DNA of 36,940 bases from Azolla pinnata (lineage: Eukaryota; Streptophyta; Polypodiopsida; Salviniales; Salviniaceae): NCBI GenBank assembly GCA_037176905.1, contig JBBBWG010003559.1, positions 22,942 through 59,881 of the forward strand, written 5' to 3'. Below, one piece after another: positions 1 through 12,421 of the stretch. How positions within the stretch are numbered: position 1 is the first letter of the stretch; each line of letters starts with the position of its first letter. Position numbers and translations under genes: made by a program. Below the pieces are notes generated by a model. It worked only from the letters and a program-made list of their open reading frames with translations. It was not told the DNA's origin and ran no database searches.

Positions 1-775
1 ATTATTATTATATAGTGTTTATGTGATTCCTTGTAAATTGTAATAACAATAATATATTTACTTTGTAACGATCTCCACATGTTCTTATTGTTCCTTGTGA
101 ATAATAATTATAATAAAATTACAGCGAGACAATTGCGTACATCATTATAGAAATGCATCTACATCTCTACTCCAGTAGCTGCAATAATGATGGAAATTTG
201 TAGCTGTCGAGATATCCAAAGGATGACACTCTTGTATATAATCGATCGACCTTATTACTAGTCTAATTCATATTCAGTTGCCTTTTCTTTTCATCGAAAA
301 AGATTCAACCTTGTATTAATATAAAACAAACCATGCCAACAAGGCATAATGGAATACATTTTTACGCTTACCAATTCAGCAATAATCTTTATAGCTTACA
401 AATATAAGAGAGGTAGCAATAATAAAATCAGAGGTATTCTCAATAAGTTGGAAGTTTGTAGTTGAGATGGAACATATACATGGGAAAGGAGTTTTCTCAC
501 CGTTAAATGTATTGGTTGGTGTGAGAGGGAATTTGAAGAACTATAGAAAATGTTTATTAGAATTTCAAGAAAACAAAGTGCTTTCTTTGGTTCCACAAGA
601 ATCATCTTTTATCAAGTTTTGTCAGTATAAGAGTGAGAATAATAAGCTATTGGGGAAGCCAAATGATACATTAACTTAGACCCAGATAACATTGACATGT
701 TTTGTAAAATATGGGTATATGATAATAAGCCATTATAGGAACTACGTTCGGACTCGAGAAAATTTTTCTAGAAAA
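1..775. other. AT-rich non-coding flank
   Basis: No coding exon, RNA gene or repeat array could be supported here. Open frames are short, AT-rich and resemble no family I recognise. The retroelement LTR begins immediately to the right. Confidence 0.6.
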
Positions 776-1146
776 TGTTACAGACAGATATAGAAGCGCA
801 AAACAAAGTGAGGCAAGAGAAGAAGAGATAAATGAGAAGTAGAAGATAGACGAAGCTGAGTATTAATTTCGTAACTTACGTTGCTCACCTTGATTGGGAT
901 CAATGTGAACTCATGTATTTATACAATTACATAACTCTTGCATGCAAGAGGAGGGTCTTGCATGCATGCAAGAAGAGGTAAATATATGTAAAAGGTTCTA
1001 AAAAGTTCCAAATTTTTTTGGAATATTAGAAAGAGATATTAAATATAAGAATATATTAGCATTTACATTATGATTCTATGTTTAATCAATCATTAGACTA
1101 ATTAACTATAAAAAAGGTCGTGGGTTCAAAACCCATCTTTATGACA
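776..1146 (-). repeat. Putative 3' LTR of the Ty3/gypsy fragment
   Basis: Read on the minus strand, the segment starts TGTCAT just after a purine-rich tract and appears to end in GTAACA, giving the usual TG...CA ends. A TATA-box-like TATAAATA lies at 916-923 (complement), about 225 bases into the LTR, as expected for an LTR promoter. Only one LTR is visible, so the outer boundary (776) is judged from the ACA end alone and is tentative. Confidence 0.55.
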
Positions 1147-1650
1147 TTATCCTCCCTTTAAGGTCACCCTAAAAAATGGTGTCGTAGTTTTTTGGATAAC
1201 GTTCATGAAATACACGAATTATATCCGGGGCATGCTTGAGATGGTGTGTCGACTCCCATATTGTTTAAGAGATGGGTACCCTTTCCAAAGGATAAGGTAT
1301 TTGAAGTTTACGACGGAAAAGACGAGAGTCAAGATTTTGGTCGACCTCATATTCTTCTCTGGTCGAGAGTTGGATCGTTGGTGGAGGATTAAAGTGACAA
1401 CTGGGGATTTCAGATAAATAGTGAGTTTCAAGAAAGGAGACGTGAAAGACATTATTAATACGGAAGTGAGATGGTAGCTCTAATTGGATTGTCATTGCTC
1501 AGAAAGGGTCTTAACTTCTTGTAATCGAGCTTCATACAGGGACGAGTTGTGACAAACAATATTTGTGATTTTCTTGTTCCATGGATTGTTGTTCTTGGTT
1601 TCTTATTCATGCTAAAAAGACATCTTTCTACTATTTCCGTATGCATCTGT
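776..1650 (-). mobile_element. 5'-truncated, decayed Ty3/gypsy (chromovirus-type) retrotransposon
   Basis: On the minus strand two frames carry the tail of a plant chromovirus polyprotein. About 1455-1646 holds the integrase C-terminal motif 'KLDYKKLRPF'. 1265-1495 holds 'INNVFHVSFLETHYLSE', like the usual 'HPVFHVSLLKPY', then 'EEYEVDQNLDSRLFRRKLQ'. The chromodomain continues in another frame as 'FKYLILWKGYPS' (within 1219-1452). The switch near 1290-1310 is therefore a frameshift inside the chromodomain. Next come a purine-rich tract (plus-strand complement at about 1147-1160), which fits a polypurine tract, and an LTR starting TGTCAT. No RT, RNase H, protease or gag remains in the window, and stops and frame changes rule out activity. 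The upstream limit is approximate. Confidence 0.8.
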
Positions 1651-3922
1651 AATTTGATAACACAGTCTCAACTTTCACAGGAAAAGTTCAAAGATTAGTT
1701 ACACTCTTTTCTCATTTTTCTCTTTTCTATGATGTGCGCATGTACGTAACTTCTCAAGGATCTCATTGTTCAGGTCTAACCACTTATACAACTTGTATGT
1801 TTTCGTATAGATAGATAGATTGATTAATAACATAGATTATATTCAAATGTTTCTACGAAAATGTAGGAGCTTAGTAAATCAAGTTTTTAGTGTAGTTGCA
1901 ATTTGTTGACCAGTTGCTGAAGTTCAAAGTTTTTGGCTTACAGACCAGCCTTGATGAATTGTTTGTGCATAATGATTGCGGAATTTATAGCTCTAGATCT
2001 ATGGATTGTTATGTCATGATTTACGCAATACAACTACAGCCTACTCAGTTATGAATAATAGGTGGTGGAAATGGCCTTATGATTTGGCCACCATTTCATG
2101 CTATATAACTGCAATGGGAGTAATTTTCTTTCTCAAACATTGATCCTATGGAACTCTAATGGATCTAGATAATTTATCCCTTTTTTTTATGATATGTCTT
2201 GGAGTTGAAGCTGAGGGAACCTTCTCTTATCCTCAAATGCTGCCCAATCAGATATGCTTTTATCATATGTTGGGAAAGGATCAAAGACCAAGTCACATCT
2301 GCAACTGGTTTGCAAATGATTATAATTTATGATTGATGAGAACACCTCTCTCAGACAAATATTTGACTGGTTTGCAACTGACATGGTATTATTTTAATTG
2401 TTGTCTTGTTTGGCAACTTCAAATTTTTGATACTTTCCTCAACTATTGTGTGCCCTCCCAAGTTTTGCTACAGACGCATGACAGATTTTTAATCGTCGTG
2501 GTTTAAGTCGATCAAACAATCTTATTTCAATGTAAACTAAGATTTGTACCAAGAATAGCGAACTCGATCCATTTCGATGCAAATGTTTGTGCTCTGCTTC
2601 CGTCTCATTCTCCATGCTGCCCCATGCCACAAGGTTTTAAATCTTGTTTTTTTTTTCTCTTGATGTTTTTCTTTTGTGAAATGCAGTGCTGGTGGAGTTT
2701 GTGTTATCCTCCAAAAGATCGTCGCTGATAATCCCCTTGATCTAGGCTGTAGATGACTTTCAAACAAGTCTTACCTGAGAGGATTTTAAGCAAGGTTTTG
2801 GAGTGTTATCTCTACCACACAATAAGAACAATGATGCTTCAGAAATCAGCAATATTTTGTATTCTTGGACGGATGAATGTATGAAAATGTACATGCAATA
2901 TATATTAAGGAGATTTTATCTGATTTGTGAAGGAAATGTTAAATTTGCATCATTAGGGATTGTTCTGGTTTTAAGTATATTATCGATTGCATATTCATTT
3001 TGATTGCTGTTGGCTTTTGATGGTCTTTGTTTCATTTTTTCGCATGTCAGCTTGAATCAATTTTCAGCAATCTCGCAACGATTGTTGCTACTTGTTACCC
3101 ATGAGCAATTTTCTGGAAGAATTTTTACCACAGAATGGATTGGTGAGAATTCACAAGCGCCACCAACACCCATTATCTTCTGGCATCTACATCTGATAAT
3201 CACACTTTGTGATTGTAATCTTGTTCTTATTCATACTAACAAAAACAATTGTGGCATCTACATCTGATAACCACACTTTGTAATCGTAATCTTGTTCTCA
3301 TTCATATTGACAAGAAAAAATGTGGCATCTAAATCTTCTGTTCAAATGAGAATCTCAGTTTCGTTTCCATCGACTACATTTGCTAGTGCATTCATTTTGA
3401 CCTTTCCAAAATAGCATATATATACATACATATGTTTGCAATCGAAGTTTTTTGAACCTTTGTCGATCAAACTGTTCAGTGATGCATGTCCCCAAGCTAA
3501 CAATGCATATGCTGTTTTAACTTCCCATTAACTCAAGCTTTGGAAAACAGTCTGCCTAGCAGTCATGAACATTTTCTTTTTCCTGAGATTGAACTCGACC
3601 CAACAGCGAATACAAAACCTCACATAAATTCTCCATCTTCTTCCATAGCCTCCAAAGCATTTCACCTCCAGCCTTCGTGGAAAAAGCATTTAAACTGATA
3701 AGGAGACTCCAACTGGTAATGCCATGATCATAATAATGCGTTAGCAGCAGTATATCGTCACCCTTCTCTCTCTTGTTTAGCAGCCTACAAAATGTAGGCG
3801 CACATTAACTTTATACCTGCTTTTATTCTCTTATCATTGATCCAGCAGAAAAACATACTCCATTCTGTCAATGTTGCGATTCCCAACACCGCATGCAAAG
3901 CATAATCAATCAATTCTACTGT
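1651..3922. other. Non-coding region between retroelement and VMA12-like gene
   Basis: No exon recognised. It should contain the 3' UTR of the minus-strand VMA12-like gene near its right end, but no polyadenylation site could be fixed. The only structure seen is a short tandem duplication at 3181-3320. Confidence 0.5.
3181..3329. repeat. Tandem duplication, ~71-bp unit
   Basis: The unit beginning TGGCATCTACATCTGATAA at 3181 recurs at 3252 with a few substitutions, and a third copy starts at 3322 (TGGCATCTAAATC) but stops almost at once. It is non-coding and lies downstream of the VMA12-like gene. Confidence 0.8.
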
Positions 3923-6900
3923 CTATTGAACTTTTTTCCGCTCAAAAGACGCATCTTTAGTTTTCTTGAGCTTCCCCTGCTTCCCCTTCTTAACATCATA
4001 ATTAGATGTTCTGATTATAAAAAGCAAAGTCTCCACAAGCATTCCAATAACCATACCAGCGATACCTCCAGCAGCATGCTGCAGAGAGAACAAACTATTA
4101 GTGGTCATATCTATATCATGTACACAGCCAATCATTGGAAATAGAAACTAACAAAATCGATGCATACCAAGACTGGTGTGCCACCCAGTTGAGACCGGAA
4201 GAATGCATAACCAACCAAGAACCCAGTAAACATTATAACTATAACATGTAACCCTGCAGCATAAAAATCAACATTTTAAAATGGTCCATGGTAATGATCA
4301 AAATAAGTTGAAGGCTATAAGAATGAAATCAGCTCTTGAAAGATACAGCTATTAAGCCTTGAAAGATAAAGGTATTAAGCAAACAATGTATGGATAGAAA
4401 CTGGGAGAAATGTATGTCACAAGTTCCACGTGATTCTGAACCAACCATTTTGGCCTCATCAAAAGGTTAAATCTGATTGAGCTGAGCTCTGGACGAAGTA
4501 GAAGGCATATGTCCAGATCAACAATATTATAACAATTTATAGACATTGAATGATCTTCTGCATCAAGTCTATGAAAAAAATGGAAAGTGATCTAAAATGG
4601 TGGAGGAAGAATTAATGGTTTCACTGTTTTATTAACTGTCCATTTGGTAAACTACCACCATGAACCAAAACTAATGGCTATGTCAGGTAAACAAATAAGT
4701 TCGCATACCAATGTGAGAAACAATTCTGAACACCTAAAAACCTCCATCCTGCTGAGATGCACAGGAAGGGACATTGATAGGCTACAAGTGAAACTAAGAA
4801 TAGACTGGTGGACGTCTTTATTCTCTGTTTATCAAGTCAAGAAAATGTCAATCACAAACCAAATGTATATTGCAGCATCTTGTACTGAAATCTTACCGCT
4901 CTTCGTATTTAATTTGCAATTGCAATACCATTTCCATGACATAATGGTATTTGCAATCAGGCCCATATTCACAAATCTGACTTTGGGCCCAAGCTTCAAA
5001 ATCTGCAAGTATGCCCATGCTCATGGTTCTGCAATTGACTCTACATATCTAATTGCAGGGGGACTTATTATATAGAACTTCAGCGGAAATGACCAAATCT
5101 ATTCTACTCAGTATGGCATGGAGTTACTAACAAAATTTTACTTTTTACTCTAAAGAAGTCTTTAAATGGAGATTATTTCCAGCTCAAGAAACTATTTCTG
5201 AAAGAGTTTTAAGTACATAATCAAGCCAATTTGCCATATCCTTTTCATAGTAAAAAGAATACCATTGAAGTCCAACTTTACACATCCACGAGGATGGCAT
5301 GCCATTCCTAGATCCTCTAAGAAAATCAACCAAATCTTTCACCTTGACATTCATCATACCACGTGTTAGTAGTTCAAACTACCTGGTAAGCTTTGTCACA
5401 ACATGACATTTCAAAAAATATACCTTCAAAATAGCTAAGCAGAAATAAAATCCTGGCAACATCATCTCCCCATGCTCTCTCCAATATTACTAACTACTGT
5501 ATTCCTTCAAACCTAAAACTCTAGATTTCAAATATCAAAGATTCCACATACCAAAACCAAGTTGTTCTTTGTATGATGAAAAGTATTCAGGCTCCTCACG
5601 CTGATTCCATGCAACATCTTTAACAAGCTCATTATAGGCTTTAGCATCAGCTATTTCTTGGAGTTTAGCTAGACGTTCTTTCAGCTCATCACTCTGAAAA
5701 AGATAAGAAAATAAAATAACTAGCTCAGACAATGATCATTTCAAGAAAAAGAACCATATGCACAGAAAGGTTAATTGCAAATTGACATATAGATAAGAAA
5801 AAAAACAACTCTATTTGAAAGTATAGGTGCAAGATTGACTCACTCATGTAAACATTGTTCATGCTTGTACGGCATCTGTTTTTCTTTTTTCTTTTTCCAA
5901 CTAATATTTTACTTCTTCCCACACTAGTCTGTCACCTTAAGTAACTTTCTTCCTATTGCATAACTATTCTCACTCTCATTTCTTTGTCTTCACCATTCTC
6001 CCATACTATATCTACCATTCTCCACATATAGCTACCCTTGTCTGTTAAATTTTTGTTACTACCTAAGTTCCGATTAACAACACAACACTAAAAGCACCTT
6101 CCTCATTTCGGACACTGCCCATCCTGGGGCAGCCCATGTTGAAGATTTTTCAGAAGCAAAAGCTTCAGAGCACATATTCTTGGGTTATTTGAGAAATGAA
6201 AATATATGAAAATGAATTTTCTCGTTTTGGGCTCATACAAAACGTTGACATGTGTTTCTTCTGGTAACTATAAGCCTTACTTCTTTTCATAGCTAGTTGA
6301 TTCACTCTTATATGTACAATTACTTCCATCACTTCCTCCACCTATCATTCCCTATTTCTCTATCCAATTTATTTAACTTCCCTTTCAATATCTATAACAT
6401 TTGGCAGCACCCAAGTCACACTACTTTCAATAATCAGAGCTAAGAGAAAGGATTACGAGTTTATGAGAACACTATCAGAGCTTCAGAAGCTTTATGAGTA
6501 GGTGATGGGAAACATGCTTGAAAAGGAATATTAAGAAAGTATATATGGCATCATCAAGATTACAGTTGGAGAAGAAAATGACAAAGGAAACGACATGGCA
6601 AATGCCCATACGTACATAGTTGTTTCACCGTACCTCTCAATAAATAGTCAGGTAACCGATAAAATTCAACTAGGTAACTGACAAGCACACAAGTTCCTGC
6701 CACAAGTGCTTCTGAAAAAACAACGTGTGAAATAGAAAATAACTATAACTGAGCCACCAATGAGTATAGCTGAATGGTCTTCTGCTGGATACGTTTGAGA
6801 GAATCAAACAGGTGTTTTCCAGAGGTGAACAATTCTCAAGCTGTGAAACTTGACTCGGGAATAATTTAGGAACACATTGTGCTAAACAGCTCAATTATGC

Positions 6901-8715
6901 CAGCTACATCAATAAAAAATGGGTCTGTGGTGCCAGGCAACAACAAGCTAGATTTGGCCGACACTGAAAAGTGAAAAAGAAAGGAAGCAAGCTCAATCAA
7001 AATAATCAATTTCCTTCACAGAAGAACAAAAATAAGTAATCAGGCACTCCATACAACTATCAACTGCTAATGATCAGGTAAAGGGACTGTACATAGGCTT
7101 ACCTTTAGAAATAATTAATTAATTGTAGCTCTTCAAAAACCAGAGCTTTTACGAGGAGTAAAGATACCAAAATTACATATAGATGCAGACCATTATAGAT
7201 AATTGCACATAATACCAATTTTCTTCACAGAAGAACAAAAATAAGTAATCAGGCACTCCATACAACTATCAACTGCTAATGATCAGGTAAAGGGACTGTA
7301 CATAGGCTTACCTTTAGAAATAATTAATTAATTGTAGCTCTTCAAAAACCAGAGCTTTTACGAGGAGTAAAGATACCAAAATTACATATAGATGCAGACC
7401 ATTATAGATAATAGCACATAATACCAACTAAAAGGAGGTAATTACCCCTAATTCGTAACAATATTGCCTAACAAAAAGAATCGTTAGTTATAGATCCCGA
7501 CCATTATACATAGCAGCACATGCTACCAACTAAAAGGAGGCAACTACCCCTGATTAGCTCATCACTATAGCAGCTGGGCATTGTGAATCATTGGAGAAAC
7601 CTCTGCATATTAAAAGTAAAACTAGCTTGATTTTAGCTATTGCAAAAGAATACCTAAGTAACATTTTTCACATTTCAGAACACATAATCAATCTTGATTT
7701 CGAAGACACTGAAACTAATCCAATCTTCCTTATTTTAGATTAGAAAACGAATTTCAATCTCAAAGTTTCTGAAAATATTAAAATATTAGCATTTCTATTG
7801 TTTGTGGGCCACTAAAAATCTAGCGAACCTTACACATAGGCCAACCGAACAACATAAATCCTTAACATGCACATAAAAGGAGCGTGTAAACTCGGGATCA
7901 AAGAGAATCGTTGAACTTAAACGAATATGTAGAAAGTATGACATGGAAATACCAATAGAATCTATCCTTGCACATATAAAGATGAATAACCACCATATTT
8001 ACAACGTTCTGAATCCCAGATCACACACAGTGTGTAAATGAAATCTAATATCTTCATGATTGGTACGAAAACATGTATACGCACTTATATAGAGATCAAA
8101 TCTAATCTTAGAGAGAGAGAGAGAGAGATAAGTCCCAAAATTTCAGCCTTCTAATAGTTCAGAGAGAAACAAGAAAAGAGATACGGGGACCGAAAATTAA
8201 TTTTCATCCAGCTGGAACAGGAAACATGCAACAGAGAAAAAAGGACGAATTTAAACTGTGACGTAGTTCAAGCCAGGAAGAGACAGTGAAAGAGTAAAAA
8301 AAATCTAAGCTTTCCACGAAACAGCTCAGTATAGGAAGTAGACCCGCGAAGAGTGATGAACAGACAGGTAGCTGACAACGATCCAAGCTCGTTCGATCAC
8401 AGTTCAAAAACCCCGGTATTTCTCGACAACCGGCAACTTGAACACCGAGGAAGCAGATCACAAAAGACCAACCTTCTCACGTGGCCTCGGGCTGGGGAGC
8501 ACGAGATTCGATCCAGCAAGAAGATCCCGAAATCTGGGACGGGGAGAAGACGAAGAAGAAGCCCAAGCATCTCTGAGAACCTTGTAGGGCACGGTTACAC
8601 CGTTAGGATCGCCGAAGCCACGACGGCGAGCAGATGATGAGCGAAGGAAATCTCTGATGGTGGGAGTGGAGAGCAGCAGCAAGCCATCGCCATCGCCATC
8701 GCCATCGCGAGCCAT
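3923..8715 (-). CDS. VMA12/TMEM199-like V-ATPase assembly factor (4 exons)
   Basis: Coding exons on the minus strand: 8715-8473, 5693-5552, 4253-4168 and 4078-3923. All introns are GT-AG (donors GTTGGT, GTATGT, GTATGC; acceptors TTTTCAG, CTGCAG, CTGCAG) and the phases agree, giving 208 residues. Recognisable family blocks are 'AYNELVKD' (about residues 101-108), 'SSYKEQLGFG' and 'AAGGIAGMVIGMLVETLLFI'. Two membrane segments lie at about 131-148 and 159-178, followed by a basic tail ending KKVQ. Yeast Vma12 and animal TMEM199 are ER membrane proteins needed to assemble the V0 sector of the vacuolar proton pump; that role is inferred by family. The start at 8715 was chosen because the frame upstream is only Lys/Arg encoded by a GAA/GAC microsatellite. 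Residues 2-11 hold four Asp-Gly pairs encoded by a GATGGC repeat. Intron 1 is 2.8 kb. Confidence 0.9.
7011..7428. repeat. 209-bp tandem duplication inside intron 1 of the VMA12-like gene
   Basis: The segment 7011-7219 is repeated almost without change at 7220-7428 (offset 209); for example CTTCACAG falls at 7014-7021 and 7223-7230. Differences are few, so the duplication is recent. A weaker third partial copy of the right end lies at 7491-7553, sharing 'ACCAACTAAAAGGAGG' with 7423-7438 at an offset of 102. Confidence 0.9.
8111..8128. repeat. GA dinucleotide microsatellite
   Basis: Perfect (GA)9 run inside intron 1 of the VMA12-like gene. No function is apparent. Confidence 0.9.
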
Positions 8716-8800
8716 TCTTCTTCTTCTTCTTCTTCGTCTTCGTCTTCTTCTTCTTCTTCTTCGTGTTCTTTTCTTCTTCTTCTTCTTCTTTCGATTTGTT
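8716..8800 (-). repeat. GAA/GAC trinucleotide repeat in the VMA12-like 5' leader
   Basis: On the plus strand this is a run of TTC/TCT and TCG units; in the mRNA sense it is GAA-rich with GAC interruptions. It abuts the start codon at 8715. The coding frame stays open upstream through it to an ATG at 8823, giving a possible 36-residue Lys/Arg-rich extension that I regard as spurious low-complexity read-through. Confidence 0.8.
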
Positions 8801-8837
8801 TGAAAATATTTGCAATTAATCAAATTCCAAAAAACAA

Positions 8838-8876
8838 TATATATATATTTATTTATATTTATATTTATATTTATAT

Positions 8877-8915
<39 letters not shown>

Positions 8916-8916
8916 T
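8838..8916. repeat. (TTTA)n/(TATTTA)n microsatellite
   Basis: Compound array of TATATTTATTTA and TTTA units just upstream of the VMA12-like leader (minus-strand sense TAAA). It could supply TATA-like sequence for that gene, but this is only positional inference. Confidence 0.8.
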
Positions 8917-11900
8917 AATTCAACAGAGAATTGAAGTTTCACTGAAGATCAACGCCCGATCGATTCCGCTTGTATTGTAGATTTTATTGCTTGATCATTT
9001 CCCGCTGATTCGTCCCGATCGGTTCCCTTGCTATGTTCGATTCACAGAAGTTTGTCATTTTGGAATCTGATCGATTGATCTGCGTGTTAATTTGGTGTTT
9101 AATCGAGCGATCGAGCATTAATCGATCAGTTAATTTGATGTTAATTCAACTCCAGATTAATTGATTTGGTGTAAATCAATCGATTGCACGTTAATTTTTT
9201 TTTAAGTTGACTTTAATTTGTAATTTCTAGTTTTAACATGCGTTAAAATGTAATTTATAAATTTGTTAGGCGTTTCTTGGTCAATTTTCCCAAAATATAT
9301 CATCTGTGAGAGAACTACCAGAAAAACGCCTAATACAATTATAATTGATATTTGTGCTAATTAAGTTATAATCTTGATCGTTCCCAATGTAATTATCGGA
9401 GGTTAGGGCCGCTAAAATTAAGGTCCAGCCAAATCAATAATGGAGCAACTTGTTTGATATGCTCAAGCTATATTACATAATCAGTTGTAATTACATCAGG
9501 CGATTGAGATGATGGGCTAATTACATTGGGGGCGATCAACATGGTGACTTTATTAGCGCAAATGCGACCATTTGTATGTATAAAATTGTGTGTGCACAAT
9601 TTGCACATTGAGCAAATTAGCAGAAATTACATCTTAAAAGGTTTACTAATCGTTAAGCTTAATTTAACACAAGAAAGGATCGAGTAAAAGAAATGAAAAA
9701 AAGAGTGTTAAACCAATTGATTATCCCCTAGCTGATTGGTAAGAGACATATCTAGACTATCATCAATGTCCCCATACCAATTGATAGTCTCCTTACTAAC
9801 CCATCAAGGTCCTCTCATGAAGGTAACTAGCCTTATTTTATAGACCCAAACCTTGTGTTTATATATATTCATATCATAGATCTCACATCTTTGTCTCTCA
9901 CCATATAATCGAAGACTTTCAATGTTCACTCTTCATTCCTTGATGAACTAGACCAATAACCTGATCCTTAGTGTGAACATTATGGTATAACTACTGATGG
10001 TCATAGCACTAACCTTACACTTTTTTGCATAAACTTGCCAACTTTAATACTTGCAACATGTTTCGGCTTACCTAATCCCCAAAGTCGATACGTGATCGAA
10101 GAAGCATGTTAAAGTTCAACAATTATCGGCAATTAAGGAATAGGGGCAAAGTGTCAAAGTCAAAAATCAATTATTTAAAGATGGCTGAAATTGACTAATC
10201 AAACATTCTAATTACTTGCTCTGCGTATCTGCTCAAAAAATCCCAAATTTCAAGATTGGCTAGTGCAGCGTAATCGTTGAGTTAAGATTCGAGCAAACAA
10301 ATCGAGTAACTAAAGTTTAATTAAGCCATAGAAGATCGATCATACACAAAACAATGGTATGTTGACATCAATTAACAACCATGGGATCTAAAAACTTGAC
10401 ACGAAGAAACTACTCGGTGTAAGAAAATGATATACCATCTTGTGACGATGGATAGACCAACTACATACTATGATGTACTAGGAATTATAGGGCTATAAGT
10501 AACAAGGGTACAAAAAATAGAAGAGCATTAATAACCGAGATAGAGATGAATAAGAGACAGAATGAACTGGTTAATGATCGAATCGTATGTTAAATCCCTT
10601 CATAGAGACCATGGAGATTATAAGATTATAGTGCATCATGAGCAAGGTAACTATTAAGAGCATTTTAAAAACCTTTTGAATGTGAGATTAGAAGATTTTG
10701 GAATCTTCCAAAACATTGCACATGTCGACGCACCATTACGATAAGATTCTTACACAAATACGTACAAGAATACAAATACAACCTCATACCGAAATGGCAG
10801 ATCATACATCTTTTAGGGTTAAGAAGATTGCAGGTTTCGATCGTCGATGTCAATTTGATATACTAGTCTAAGAATGCCGAGTTGAGACTATCTAATTCGA
10901 GAGCAAGTTCGCATCTAGAATTGTACAAGACTTGGAAGTTGCTTAATGGCCTTGTTTTATCAACAATCTCAATAGTTTACTTCAACATGACACAAGTGTA
11001 TCAAATTGGTTGCATTCGCATTTAACTACCAAATGAAAGCAACGTTAAAAACACATGAAATCTTTTGTGTCTATCCCCAGGCTAGGTCGATTACTATTAA
11101 GCCATTTCGATGCATTTCGCCATAAAACTAGCTTTGTATTTAGCTCCCTTAATAACGAACCTCTGATCCATTTGTACATGTTATTTTCACTCGGATCTTG
11201 GAATAGTTTACATGCTTCATGCATGTTGGTTGGTTAATCGGTTTTACGTTCTTATTGCTACGAAGCGTTTCCTTTAGCATCATTTAGAAGTAAGTGACAA
11301 AACAAGAACATTACGTCCAAAAGTAGACTGTGAAAGCGGTATGTTTAGGGTGTTATGTTCTTACGCACCGATCATCTAGTTTCACCACCATTTTTGGCAG
11401 AGGGGAAACGTGTCGATTTGTTGATGCAGCACTGGGGACAATCGAACAAGGCATTGATTCTCGACACGATACGACTAGGTTTTCGGGATGTAGCAATCGA
11501 TGCTTTCGCTTGCAGAAAAGGCAATTGCCAACTTTAGAGCAGGATCTGGATCGATGAGAAGTTTCCCTCCTCCCTAGCAATTACGTAATCGTATATCTCA
11601 AAAGGCCAGCGATAGAAGGACATAATGAACTAAAACGATCCTCCCCATCGATCACAGATAATCCAGAACAATTCTCTCCCGTATTACAAAAATAAACCTT
11701 ACCATCTCAAGCTGCCAATCCCATGCCCCATGTTCTTAACTCTAGCTCATTATAAAACAGCCTTTCCCGGAGGCAGATGCTTCATGCTTCTGCTTGCACT
11801 CGTTTCTTCCTATCTCTTCCTCTGTATGGTCAAGACAAGATCTGCTCGCACTCGTTCTTTGCATCGGATAAGATCTCACTTGTTCTTGCATCGTGTTCAG

Positions 11901-11950
11901 ATCGGCAATCAACTCATGCAAATGCAGGGCCATTGACATTATTTCCTGGT

Positions 11951-12300
11951 CGTGATCATTTTATCTATCGATAATCACTAGCTTATACCATCGAATCATT
12001 CTGCTCGCTGTTTGTAAGATTGTTCAGTTACACCTAGTCGTGATTATTTTATCTGTCGATAATCACTAGCTATTACAATCAGAATCATTAGGCTCGTTGT
12101 TTATAATATTGTTCAGTTACACCCGATCGTGATCATTTTATCTATCGACAATCGCTAGCTTATACAATCGGAATCATTCTGCCCGCTGTTTATAAGATTG
12201 TTCAGTTACACCCGATCGTGATCATTTTATCGACCGATATAATCGCTAGCGTATTGCAATCGAATCATTATTTCGTAATATTTCTAAGATTGTTCAGTTG
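11951..12300. repeat. Four-copy ~89-bp tandem array
   Basis: Units start with CGTGAT(C/T)ATTTTAT at 11951, 12039, 12128 and 12217 and end with GATTGTTCAGTT. Periods are 88, 89 and 89. The copies differ at several positions each, so the array is old or evolving freely. It ends about 120 bases before the RNF170-like leader exon. A short doublet of TAAGATCTGAATCAATT follows at about 12301-12343. Confidence 0.9.
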
Positions 12301-12421
12301 TAAGATCTGAATCAATTGTTACATGTAAGATCTGAATCAATTAGAATGTCCAAAAACTTTTGAGTTTCAAAAATTTAGTTGAGGTTTTTGAGAGGAGGGC
12401 ATTTCTAGTATTTCAAAAACT

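Larger units (their letters stand above)
8716..12421. other. 3.7-kb intergenic region between divergent genes
   Basis: AT-rich DNA separating the minus-strand VMA12-like gene from the plus-strand RNF170-like gene. Besides the repeats listed separately, I see no coding exon, RNA gene or transposon protein. The promoters of both genes should lie here, but no motif beyond generic AT-rich sequence could be assigned to either. Confidence 0.5.

Noticed and set aside
1111..1146. tRNA-like T-arm sequence (GGGTTCAAAACCC)
   Set aside because: No acceptor, D or anticodon arms could be found around it, and it falls at the start of the LTR, where such sequence is common.
8717..8823. N-terminal Lys/Arg extension of the VMA12-like protein from an ATG at 8823
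   Set aside because: The extension is encoded almost wholly by the GAA/GAC microsatellite, and the downstream ATG gives the usual family length.
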